Below are positions 1-5,630 of a stretch of DNA of 8,165 bases, in pieces (the first letter of the stretch is position 1; each line of letters opens with the position of its first letter). Source of the stretch: Bacillota bacterium (GTDB lineage: Bacteria; Bacillota; Sulfobacillia; JABLXB01). The translations under genes and the position numbers were made by a program. The notes under the pieces were generated by a model, which saw nothing but the letters and a program-made list of their open reading frames with translations, made no database searches and was not told the origin of the DNA. Where the stretch lies: assembly GCA_024653225.1 (NCBI GenBank), contig JANLGA010000018.1:9914-18078 (forward strand), given 5' to 3'.

Positions 1-894
1 TAGGGCGTACGACAGATCGGTAAGCAGATTGATCATAGTGACGATGATGGCGACGACGAACACGCACGCTTGGAGGAGGGGGAAGTCCTGGTGCTGGATG
101 GTGTCGAGAATCAGGGTCCCGAACCCCGGCCAGGCGAAGACGTGTTCGACGGGCGAGCTGATACCCGCCAGCATCCTCCCGAGGTCCACGCCGATGGTCG
201 TGAGCACCGCCGGTGCGGCGTTCTTCAGTGCGTGCTTGAAGATGACCGTCTTCTCGTCGAGACCCTTCGCCCTGGCCGTCGTCACGTACTGCCGGCTGAG
301 CTGGTCGAGCATTGAAAACCTCATTACCTGGGCTATCCGACCGGCCGGCACGATGGAAAGGGCCAGGACGGGCAGCACGAGGTGCCGCAGTGTCCCGTAG
401 CCGGACGTGTAGAACCAGCCCAGTCTCACGGCGAAGACGGTGACGAGCATGAGGCCGACCCAGAACGTCGGCAGGCATATCCCGGTCAGAGCGCCGGCGG
501 TCAGTATCCGGTCGAGGGTGGATCCGGGGCGGTACGCCGCGAGGATGCCGAGGGGGATCGAGATTGACGCCGCCACCAGGAAAGCGAGCATGACGAGTTG
601 GAAGGTCGCCGGCATCCTCTCGAGGACGATGCGGAGTGCCGGCTCCTTCTGCCACCACGAGAGGCCGAAGTCGAGCCTGAGAAGCCCCCTGGTGAAATCC
701 CCGAGCTGCACCCAGAGGGGCCTGTCCAGTCCGAGTTGATGCTCGAGCTGCTCTCTCTCCTCGTCCGTCGCCTGGAGCGGCAGCATTATGTCCACGGGGC
801 TGCCGACCAGGTGCGTGATGACGAACACCAGCAGCGACACCCCTAGCACCACGAGGAAGCAGTATCCGAGGCGGAAAGCGACGTACCTCGCCAT
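1..894 (-). CDS. DppB/OppB-type ABC transporter permease (3' end cut by window edge)
   Basis: Inner-membrane permease subunit of a peptide-type ABC importer; it would pair with a DppC-like partner to form the channel. I translated 298 residues from an ATG at 894 with no stop before the window edge. The start MARYVAFRLG, a hydrophobic first helix (about 11-29), a periplasmic segment with LGLDRPLWVQ (about 55-63), and further membrane segments near 98-120, 135-157, 170-190 and 273-290 are the DppB/OppB pattern. The cytoplasmic EAA coupling loop is at about 203-226 (TTARAKGLDEKTVIFKHALK), followed by FAWPGFGT (253-260), typical of the family. The family usually ends in a short tail after LLTDLSYAL, so only about 10-20 residues are likely missing. 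A strong ribosome binding site, GGGGGAGG, lies 7 nt upstream of the ATG. It follows the binding-protein gene after 54 nt and is probably cotranscribed. The transported substrate (dipeptide, oligopeptide, nickel or other) cannot be read from this gene. Confidence 0.93.
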   Translation of the reverse strand, partial: MARYVAFRLGYCFLVVLGVSLLVFVITHLVGSPVDIMLPLQATDEEREQLEHQLGLDRPLWVQLGDFTRGLLRLDFGLSWWQKEPALRIVLERMPATFQLVMLAFLVAASISIPLGILAAYRPGSTLDRILTAGALTGICLPTFWVGLMLVTVFAVRLGWFYTSGYGTLRHLVLPVLALSIVPAGRIAQVMRFSMLDQLSRQYVTTARAKGLDEKTVIFKHALKNAAPAVLTTIGVDLGRMLAGISSPVEHVFAWPGFGTLILDTIQHQDFPLLQACVFVVAIIVTMINLLTDLSYAL

Positions 895-948
895 CTCAAG
901 TCCTCCCCCGCGGGGGGAGCACCGGCTCCCCCCGCAAGTGCGCTGTCG
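895..948 (-). promoter_or_regulatory. Intergenic GC hairpin and permease ribosome binding site
   Basis: In the operon mRNA (minus strand) a perfect 11-bp stem, GCGGGGGGAGC (935-925) with GCTCCCCCCGC (920-910), closes a 4-nt CGGT loop. The C-rich 3' arm abuts the permease Shine-Dalgarno GGGGGAGG (909-902), which is 7 nt before the ATG. No run of T follows the stem, so it is not a classic intrinsic terminator. Stable stems between a binding-protein gene and its permease gene are known in ABC operons, where they limit 3' decay so that more binding protein than permease is made. That role is inferred here. Confidence 0.6.
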
Positions 949-2502
949 CTACTGGACGATCCTCATCTCGAGGAGCAACCTCTTCTCGTCTTGCCTCGGT
1001 TTCCAGTCGAGATCCTTGCTCAGGCCGTAAATGTCCTTCAGGTTGAGCAGGAAGATGAACGCCGGGTCATCGTATATCGCCCGGCCGATCTCTTCGTACA
1101 TCCGCTGGCGCTTGGCGGGGTCCATCTCGTTCCGCGCGGAGTCTATCGCCTGGTCGAGCGAGTCCCCGTAAGACGACATGGGCCCCTTGCTGTGCACGAG
1201 GGACGAGAACGTCCGGTCGGCGTCGAACATGTCGTTCGAGTGGAAGCTCAGGATCATGTCCGGGGCCAGGTTCCTGTCGAAGAGGATCTTCAGCCAGCCG
1301 CTCCAGTCGTAGTACTTGAGCTCGACATTGAATCCGACGTCCCTGAGCATCATGGATACCGCCTCGGCGAGTTCGCCGTCTTTCAGCCACCTGCCGCGCT
1401 CGGCGACAAGCTGGACTTTCTCTCCCTTGTAGCCGGCTTGCTGGATGAGATCCTTGGCCTTCGCCGGATCGTACGGGTAGGGCTTCAGCGAGGGGTTGAA
1501 TCCGACGTACCCGGGCTTGAACAACTGCCCCTGCGCCACCACCGCGTAGCCGCCGTACAGGCTCGTCGCCAGGGCTTCCTTGTCTATCGCGTAGTTTGCC
1601 GCCTGCCTGAGGAGCTTGTTCTTCATGACCCCCTTGAACTGGTTGAGTCGTACGAACGGGAATTCCAGGCCCTCCACGGACTCGACCTTGGGCACGTCCT
1701 TGACGTATTCCGGCAACATGTTGACCGCCAGGTCTATCTCGTTCGCCTTCAGCGCCGACAGCCTGGTGGAACCCTCCTCGATGAACCGGTAGGTGGCCCT
1801 CCTGATGGTCGGCTTGGTCCCCCAGTAGTCATCGAAGGCTTCCACCGTGATATTGACCCCCCGCGACCACCCGGTGACCCTGTAAGGACCCGTTCCGATC
1901 GGCTTCGTTCCCACCGCGTCGCCCGACGCCTCGACGTGCTTCTTGTTCACGATCTTGAGGCCGGTGATTCGGACGGGCAGCACCGGGTCGGGGCCGTTCG
2001 TCAGTACGTGCACCGTGCTCTCATCTATCTTCCTGGCGCCCGTGATAGTGCGGAAATTGCCGGCTATTTGGGACTTGAAAGCGGGGTCTATTATCCTGTT
2101 GACGCTGAATACGATGTCGTCCGCCGTGAGAGGCTCGCCGTTCTGGAATTTCACGCCGCTCCTGATCTTGAACTCCCAGGTGGTGTCGTCGAGCGCCCTG
2201 TAACTATCCGCGAGACACGGTTTGGGCTTGAGCGTCCTTCCGTCCATCTCGAGGAGTCCCTCGAACACGTTCTCCGTCACGGTGCGCATGTTTCCGTCAT
2301 CGGGGAACTGCGGGTCGAGCGTCGTGGGCTCGCCCTGGAGCGCGATAACGATCGAATCCTTGATTTTCGGTGGTTGCACCGGCTGCGGTTGAGCCGGCTG
2401 CTGGACCTCGGGTTTCTTCTCAGCCGGCCGGGCGCAACCGGCCCCCGACGCCGCCAGCGCGACCGCCAGCAAAACGGCCACGGACCTGAGGAATCCCTTC
2501 AC
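949..2502 (-). CDS. Family-5 extracellular solute-binding lipoprotein (DppA/OppA-like)
   Basis: Substrate-binding component of the peptide-type ABC importer, predicted to be anchored outside the membrane. I chose the GTG at 2502 (517 aa): it overlaps the ATPase stop as GTGA, has GGAGGGAGGG just upstream, and leaves a compact signal peptide. A GTG at 2544 would add 14 residues. The leader (KGFLRS, then a hydrophobic stretch) ends at Cys23 in SGAGC; this lipobox is loose because position -3 is Gly rather than Leu. Residues about 27-45 form a Pro/Gln-rich tether. The SBP_bac_5 fold follows: EPTTLDPQ near residue 57, NVFEGLLEMDG near 77, GVKFQNGEPLTADDIVFS near 114, GTGPYRVTGW near 200, and NYAIDKEALATSLYGG near 300. 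The length fits the family (about 500-550). The ligand is unknown; family members bind peptides, nickel, haem, opines or sugars. Confidence 0.95.
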   Translation of the reverse strand: MKGFLRSVAVLLAVALAASGAGCARPAEKKPEVQQPAQPQPVQPPKIKDSIVIALQGEPTTLDPQFPDDGNMRTVTENVFEGLLEMDGRTLKPKPCLADSYRALDDTTWEFKIRSGVKFQNGEPLTADDIVFSVNRIIDPAFKSQIAGNFRTITGARKIDESTVHVLTNGPDPVLPVRITGLKIVNKKHVEASGDAVGTKPIGTGPYRVTGWSRGVNITVEAFDDYWGTKPTIRRATYRFIEEGSTRLSALKANEIDLAVNMLPEYVKDVPKVESVEGLEFPFVRLNQFKGVMKNKLLRQAANYAIDKEALATSLYGGYAVVAQGQLFKPGYVGFNPSLKPYPYDPAKAKDLIQQAGYKGEKVQLVAERGRWLKDGELAEAVSMMLRDVGFNVELKYYDWSGWLKILFDRNLAPDMILSFHSNDMFDADRTFSSLVHSKGPMSSYGDSLDQAIDSARNEMDPAKRQRMYEEIGRAIYDDPAFIFLLNLKDIYGLSKDLDWKPRQDEKRLLLEMRIVQ

Positions 2503-3494
2503 TGACGTCGCCCTCCCTCCAGAGTCATCCAACACCTCACCCACCTGGCGTCGCCCACGCGGGCGTATCCCGGTTCTTCACGCCTGCACCTCTCGTCGGC
2601 GTACTCGCACCTCGGGTTGAAACGGCATCCCTCCGGCAGCCGGGCGGGGTTCGGCGGCGCCCCCGGGATTACGTCCAGGCGTCTCCTCTCTTCCCTCATG
2701 TTGACTATGGATTTCACGAGCCCGCGGGTATATGGATGCAGGGGGTCGCGAAAGATGTCGTGCACCGGCGCCGTTTCGACTATCCGGCCGGCGTACATCA
2801 CGGAGACGCGGTCGGCCATCTCGGCTACTATCCCGAGCGAATGCGTGATTAGTAACGTGGTCGTGCCCACCTCGTGCCGCAGTTCCTTCATCAGGTGCAG
2901 TATCTGGGCTTGTATCGTCACATCCAGCGAAGCGGTAGGCTCATCCGCGATCAGGAGCTTCGGCCGGCACGATAGGCCCACGGCTATCATGACCCGCTGT
3001 TTCATTCCGCCCGACAGCTGATGGGGATACTCTCGGACCCGCTTCTCGGGGTTCTGGATCTTGACCAGGTTCAACATTTCTATTGCCTTCTCCAGGGCCG
3101 CCCTCCCCCGAAGCCCCTGGTGCAAGCGGATGGCTTCCATGATCTGCTCGCCGACCGTGATCGTCGGATTGAGTGACGAGGCGGGTTCCTGGAATATCAT
3201 GGCTATGTCCCTGCCGCGCTTCTCTCTCACCTTGCCGAGGGGCATCTTGAGTAAGTCCTCGCCGCGAAAGTCGATCTCGCCCGAGACGATCCTGCCCGGG
3301 GGCACGGGGACCAGCTTCATTATTGAGAGTGCGGTGACGGTCTTTCCCGAACCCGACTCGCCCACGAGCGCCATCGTTTCGCCCGCGCGAACGCTGAGAT
3401 CGACGCCGTCCACGGCCCTCACGAGACCTCGGTCGGTACTGAAATGCACCCTCAGGTCTCGAATTGACAGGACGGCGTCTCCTTCCCTTTCCAT
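2499..3494 (-). CDS. OppD/DppD-type ABC transporter ATP-binding protein
   Basis: Cytoplasmic ATPase that powers the importer. From the ATG at 3494 (331 aa), the motifs are Walker A GESGSGKT (45-52), Q-loop Gln102 in MIFQEP, signature LSGGMKQRV (160-168), Walker B LLIADEPTASLD (180-191, catalytic Glu185) and switch His218 in LITHSLG. The C-terminus carries the oligopeptide-transporter extension, with PLHPYTRGL followed by CRFNPRC and two more cysteines (290, 296, 303, 321); this identifies the D-type subunit. The ATG is preferred because the protein then begins shortly before the conserved LSIRDLRVHF. An upstream TTG at 3539 would add 15 Arg-rich residues and is less likely. The stop overlaps the binding-protein start by 4 bp, implying translational coupling. 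The ATPase comes first in the operon, and no second (F-type) ATPase is in view. Confidence 0.95.
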   Translation of the reverse strand: MEREGDAVLSIRDLRVHFSTDRGLVRAVDGVDLSVRAGETMALVGESGSGKTVTALSIMKLVPVPPGRIVSGEIDFRGEDLLKMPLGKVREKRGRDIAMIFQEPASSLNPTITVGEQIMEAIRLHQGLRGRAALEKAIEMLNLVKIQNPEKRVREYPHQLSGGMKQRVMIAVGLSCRPKLLIADEPTASLDVTIQAQILHLMKELRHEVGTTTLLITHSLGIVAEMADRVSVMYAGRIVETAPVHDIFRDPLHPYTRGLVKSIVNMREERRRLDVIPGAPPNPARLPEGCRFNPRCEYADERCRREEPGYARVGDARWVRCWMTLEGGRRQ

Positions 3495-3539
3495 GCGGTC
3501 GCCCCCCGAGCGCCTCGTCCGCCGGCGTTCGAGCGACAA

Positions 3540-3565
3540 GGGACCCCCGACACGTTGAGGGTCCC
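3540..3565 (-). repeat. Inverted repeat just upstream of the ATPase gene
   Basis: GGGACCC (3540-3546) and GGGTCCC (3559-3565) form a perfect 7-bp stem with a 12-nt loop. On the minus strand the stem lies in the ATPase leader and is followed by TTGTCG, which is too poor in T for a good intrinsic terminator. The 5' arm could alternatively pair with GGGTC about 11 nt further upstream in the leader. It may be an operator or leader hairpin, or chance in GC-rich DNA. Confidence 0.4.
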
Positions 3566-3604
3566 GCTCAGACCCGCGGCTCCCGTTGTTTACTTATTCA
3601 CCAA

Positions 3605-3634
3605 GCCGTCCGGCAAGAACGTCGCGCGGACGGC
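3605..3634. repeat. Inverted repeat, 8-bp arms
   Basis: GCCGTCCG (3605-3612) is matched perfectly by CGGACGGC (3627-3634) across a 14-nt spacer. It lies beside the AT-rich patch, on the importer-operon side of the divergent region. As RNA it would be a moderately stable leader hairpin; as DNA, a possible operator. No function can be assigned from sequence. Confidence 0.4.
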
Positions 3635-3664
3635 AGCCATCGAATTGCCTGTCGCTTCCCGGCA

Positions 3665-3693
3665 CCGACCCCCCGTTGCGCGGGCCCGGTCGG
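3665..3693. repeat. Inverted repeat, 6-bp arms with partial inner pairing
   Basis: CCGACC (3665-3670) pairs with GGTCGG (3688-3693). An inner CCC (3671-3673) can pair with GGG (3682-3684) if three bases bulge. It is weak on its own and is listed because it is one of several stems in this intergenic stretch. Confidence 0.25.
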
Positions 3694-3705
3694 CGACCTG
3701 CAGGA

Positions 3706-3715
3706 ACCCCGGGGT
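3706..3715. repeat. 10-bp perfect palindrome ACCCCGGGGT
   Basis: A gapless palindrome near the middle of the divergent intergenic region, followed closely by the relatively AT-rich GAATTGAATACC. Short symmetric sites can be repressor half-sites, but a 10-bp GC palindrome is also expected by chance at this base composition. Confidence 0.25.
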
Positions 3716-3750
3716 GCGAATTGAATACCTACGGCGGCGCAGTGTGTGCG

Positions 3751-3780
3751 GGCGGAGGGCTCGCCTCCGCCGGTGGCGAG
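3751..3780 (+). repeat. Two mutually exclusive hairpins upstream of mobB
   Basis: GGCGGAGG (3751-3758) pairs perfectly with CCTCCGCC (3764-3771) around a 5-nt loop. CTCGCC (3760-3765), which overlaps the second arm, can instead pair with GGCGAG (3775-3780). The two stems cannot coexist fully. If transcription starts upstream of 3750 this could act as a switch; if it starts near 3814 the element is outside the transcript. Confidence 0.3.
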
Positions 3781-3801
3781 TACCCCGTGCGCCGAGCGGA
3801 A

Positions 3802-3807
3802 TATACT
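3802..3807 (+). promoter_or_regulatory. Candidate -10 box for the mobB operon
   Basis: TATACT matches the sigma-70-type -10 consensus TATAAT at 5 of 6 positions and is one of very few AT-rich hexamers in the region. It lies 65 bp before the mobB ATG. No recognisable -35 is present at 16-18 bp spacing (the bases there are around GAGTACCC), and there is no extended TGn. It is a weak prediction. Confidence 0.25.
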
Positions 3808-3824
3808 TCGAACGGGGCTCGAAA

Positions 3825-3844
3825 GCCGCACCGAAGACTGCGGC
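3825..3844 (+). repeat. Small hairpin in the mobB leader
   Basis: GCCGCA (3825-3830) and TGCGGC (3839-3844) form a 6-bp stem with an 8-nt loop between the -10 candidate and the mobB ribosome binding site. It is possibly a 5'-end stem-loop in the transcript and could be chance. Confidence 0.25.
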
Positions 3845-3857
3845 CGGTCGTCCGTCC

Positions 3858-3868
3858 GGGAGGTGATC
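3858..3868 (+). promoter_or_regulatory. Extended Shine-Dalgarno of mobB
   Basis: GGAGGTGATC (3859-3868) is complementary over ten bases to the conserved 3' end of bacterial 16S rRNA. GGAGG ends 8 nt before the ATG at 3872. This fixes the mobB start at 3872 rather than at any upstream in-frame codon and predicts efficient initiation on the first gene of the operon. Confidence 0.85.
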
Positions 3869-3871
3869 ACA

Positions 3872-4399
3872 ATGGGCGTTCGCTGTGTTCTCCTGTGCGG
3901 GCGTTCCGGATCGGGGAAGACCCACCTGATCGAGAGGCTCGTGCGCGAGTTCGGGTCCCGCGGGCTGCGGGTCGGGGTGCTCAAGCACGCCTTTCACGAG
4001 TTCGAGGCCGATCGCGAGGGCAAGGACACCTGGAGGTTCGCCCGCGCCGGCGCGCGGCAGGTCGGAATCGCCTCGGGCTCACTTTTCTGGACCTATCGGT
4101 CTTTCCCCGAGCCCCCGCCACTCGAGGCGCTGGTTCGCTACTACGACGGCGTGGACATCCTGCTCGTGGAAGGGTACAAGCGGAGCCCTCACCCGAAGAT
4201 CGAAGTCACGAATGGCTCGTCGGCGGCGGATCTCGAGTGCCTCGGGGATGCCCGCCTCCTCGCCGTCGCGGGGGTGAAGCGGGTGGATTGCGGCGTCCCG
4301 TTCTTCGACCGCGACGACGAGCGCGGGATCGCCGATTTCATCCTGGATACAGTGCCGGAAAGAGTTTCGACAGATGGCGGTGAGGCGCCGGCGAAGTGA
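3872..4399 (+). CDS. mobB: Molybdopterin-guanine dinucleotide biosynthesis protein B (MobB)
   Basis: GTP-binding accessory protein of molybdenum cofactor maturation; it works with MobA, which attaches GMP to molybdopterin. The 175-aa product matches the usual length of stand-alone MobB. Walker A GRSGSGKT is at 10-17. The MobB signature follows: VGVLKH at 34-39, His42, Asp47 and GKDTWRFARAGA at 50-61. The Walker-B-like strand DILLVEGYK is at 95-103, followed by HPKIEV at 107-112. The C-terminal quarter (VAGVKRVDCGVPFFDRDD) is also family-like. MobA is not in the window. The next gene starts 36 nt downstream at my preferred start, or overlaps as GTGA at an alternative one, so the two are probably cotranscribed, though no biochemical link is obvious. 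It suggests the cell uses a guanylated molybdenum or tungsten cofactor. Confidence 0.93.
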   Translation: MGVRCVLLCGRSGSGKTHLIERLVREFGSRGLRVGVLKHAFHEFEADREGKDTWRFARAGARQVGIASGSLFWTYRSFPEPPPLEALVRYYDGVDILLVEGYKRSPHPKIEVTNGSSAADLECLGDARLLAVAGVKRVDCGVPFFDRDDERGIADFILDTVPERVSTDGGEAPAK

Positions 4400-4419
4400 A
4401 CGATCCTGAGCGAATCATC

Positions 4420-4428
4420 AGGGGGGAG
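4420..4428 (+). promoter_or_regulatory. Ribosome binding site deciding the kbl-like start
   Basis: AGGGGGGAG sits 6 nt before TTG at 4435. The competing in-frame GTG at 4396 (GTGA overlap with the mobB stop) has only a GAGG at about 11 nt distance. Initiation at 4435 gives a protein beginning MSKLDFIESEL, as in many Kbl proteins. Confidence 0.6.
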
Positions 4429-4434
4429 TGCGCG

Positions 4435-5607
4435 TTGTCCAAACTTGACTTCATCGAGAGCGAGTTGGCTTCCCTCAAGGAACAGGGGCTGCTCATCAAC
4501 ATCCGTACGATCTCCAGTCCCCAGGGGCCGTGGTTCGTGGCGGACCAGAAAAGGGTGCTCAACCTGTGTTCAAACAACTATCTGGGGCTCGCGAACGACG
4601 ACAGGTTGAAGGCCGCGGCGCGCCAGGCACTGGAAAAGTACGGGGTCGGCCCGGGAGCAGTCCGCACGATAGCGGGAACCATGACCCTGCACCTCGAGAT
4701 CGAGAGGGCCCTCGCGGATTTCAAAGGGGCCGAGGACACAATATTTCTCCAATCCGGTTTCGTCGCCAACCAGGCCGTCATACCGGCCCTGGTCGGGCCC
4801 GACGACGTGATCTTCAGCGACGAGCTCAACCACGCGAGCATAATTGACGGCTGCCGACTCAGCGGGGCCAAGATAGTCAGGTACGCCCACAACGACGCCG
4901 GTTCCCTCGAGGAAGCCGCGAGGGCGCACGTGGGTAGGAGGCGGCTCGTGGTCACGGACGGCGTTTTCAGCATGGACGGCGACATCGCACCGCTTCCGGA
5001 CATCGTCGAGGTGGCCCAACGGCACGACCTGATAACGGTCGTGGACGACGCCCACGGCGAGGGGGTCCTCGGGCGCGGGGGCAGGGGAATAGTGGACCAT
5101 TTCGGATTGCACGGTCGGTTCGACGTCGAGATCGGTACGCTGTCCAAGGCGTTCGGCGTAGTGGGCGGCTACGCGGCGGGGTCGGCCTCGCTCGTCAGAT
5201 GGTTCAAGCAGCGGGCCAGGCCGTTCCTGTTCAGCACGGGGCTCAGCCCGGCGGACGTCGCCGCCTCCATCGCCGCCGTGAGGGTCCTCCAGGCGAGCGA
5301 TGAACTCGTCAAGAGGCTGTGGGACAACGCCTCTTACTTCAAGGCAGAGATGAGGAGGCTCGGGTTCGACACGGGGGTCAGCCAGACTCCGATAACGCCG
5401 GTTATCATAGGAGACGCGGTGAAGGCGTCCGAGCTGTCCAAGAGGCTGTTCTCCGAAGGGGTGTTCGCCCAATCGATCGGGTATCCGACCGTTCCGAGGG
5501 GAAAGGCGAGGATCCGGGTCATGATAAGCGCTGCCCACTCGCGCGAGGACCTCGACTACGGCCTGGAGAAGTTCGCCAAGGTAGGCAGGGAGTTGGGCGT
5601 CATATAG
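4435..5607 (+). CDS. kbl: Alpha-oxoamine synthase, Kbl-type (glycine C-acetyltransferase / 2-amino-3-ketobutyrate CoA ligase-like)
   Basis: PLP-dependent enzyme condensing an amino acid with an acyl-CoA. In Kbl, glycine plus acetyl-CoA and 2-amino-3-ketobutyrate are interconverted, the second step of threonine breakdown. From TTG 4435 it is 390 aa, a normal Kbl length; GTG at 4396 would give 403. Readable motifs are SNNYLGLAND (46-55), RTIAGTMTLHLEIE (77-90), SGFVANQA (107-114), NHASIIDG (132-139), TDGVFSMDGDIAPLPD (174-189), VVDDAHGEGVLG (202-213; Asp204 and His207 hold the cofactor) and GTLSKAFG (234-241) with Schiff-base Lys238. RTIAGT rather than the R-x-x-TG-N of typical BioF, plus the FSMDGDIAPLPD stretch, favours Kbl or a Kbl-related acyltransferase. 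BioF cannot be excluded, and exact acyl and amino acid specificity is uncertain. No threonine dehydrogenase is adjacent in view. It lies between mobB and trmK in one compact run. Confidence 0.88.
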   Translation: MSKLDFIESELASLKEQGLLINIRTISSPQGPWFVADQKRVLNLCSNNYLGLANDDRLKAAARQALEKYGVGPGAVRTIAGTMTLHLEIERALADFKGAEDTIFLQSGFVANQAVIPALVGPDDVIFSDELNHASIIDGCRLSGAKIVRYAHNDAGSLEEAARAHVGRRRLVVTDGVFSMDGDIAPLPDIVEVAQRHDLITVVDDAHGEGVLGRGGRGIVDHFGLHGRFDVEIGTLSKAFGVVGGYAAGSASLVRWFKQRARPFLFSTGLSPADVAASIAAVRVLQASDELVKRLWDNASYFKAEMRRLGFDTGVSQTPITPVIIGDAVKASELSKRLFSEGVFAQSIGYPTVPRGKARIRVMISAAHSREDLDYGLEKFAKVGRELGVI

Positions 5608-5630
5608 CAACGGGACCGGGCGGTAGGGCC

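Larger units (their letters stand above)
3495..3871. other. Divergent intergenic region between the importer operon and the mobB operon
   Basis: About 375 bp without a convincing gene. Open frames here are short, lack good ribosome binding sites and resemble no family I know. The stretch contains several inverted repeats (listed separately), one AT-rich patch at about 3586-3600 (TTGTTTACTTATTCA on the plus strand) in otherwise very GC-rich DNA, and one -10-like hexamer at 3802. It must hold promoters for both directions unless either operon is read through, but no good -35/-10 pair is visible on either strand. Confidence 0.75.

Noticed and set aside
910..935. Intrinsic terminator between the binding-protein and permease genes
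   Set aside because: The stem is strong, but on the minus strand it is followed by GGGGGAGGAC, not by a run of T. A full stop would also silence the permease gene of the same transporter.
991..2505. 504-codon open frame on the plus strand, antisense to the binding-protein gene
   Set aside because: It is a GC-rich shadow: Arg/Val/Leu-rich, no recognisable domain, while the opposite strand encodes a clear family-5 binding protein.
3540..3600. T-box-like riboswitch in the minus-strand leader of the importer operon
   Set aside because: The leader has ACGGGAGCCGCGGG and a following stem, faintly like the T-box core, but the diagnostic UGGN-ACC segment is missing, no Stem I is evident and there is no T-tract terminator.
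3586..3618. Minus-strand promoter TTGCCG plus GTAAAC/TAAACA
   Set aside because: The -35-like hexamer is acceptable, but the -10 candidates match at most about half of the consensus at allowed spacings.
3586..4383. 265-codon plus-strand open frame overlapping mobB in another frame
   Set aside because: It is Arg/Gly/Pro-rich, matches nothing, and competes with mobB, which has motifs and an excellent ribosome binding site.
4570..5610. 346-codon minus-strand open frame opposite the Kbl-like gene
   Set aside because: It is a shadow of a gene with clear PLP-enzyme motifs. The translation is low-complexity and has no ribosome binding site.
5319..5630. Upstream in-frame extension of trmK through the end of the Kbl-like gene
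   Set aside because: It merely lacks stops. It is Arg/Gly-rich, overlaps conserved kbl coding sequence, and the family N-terminus aligns at TTG 5631.
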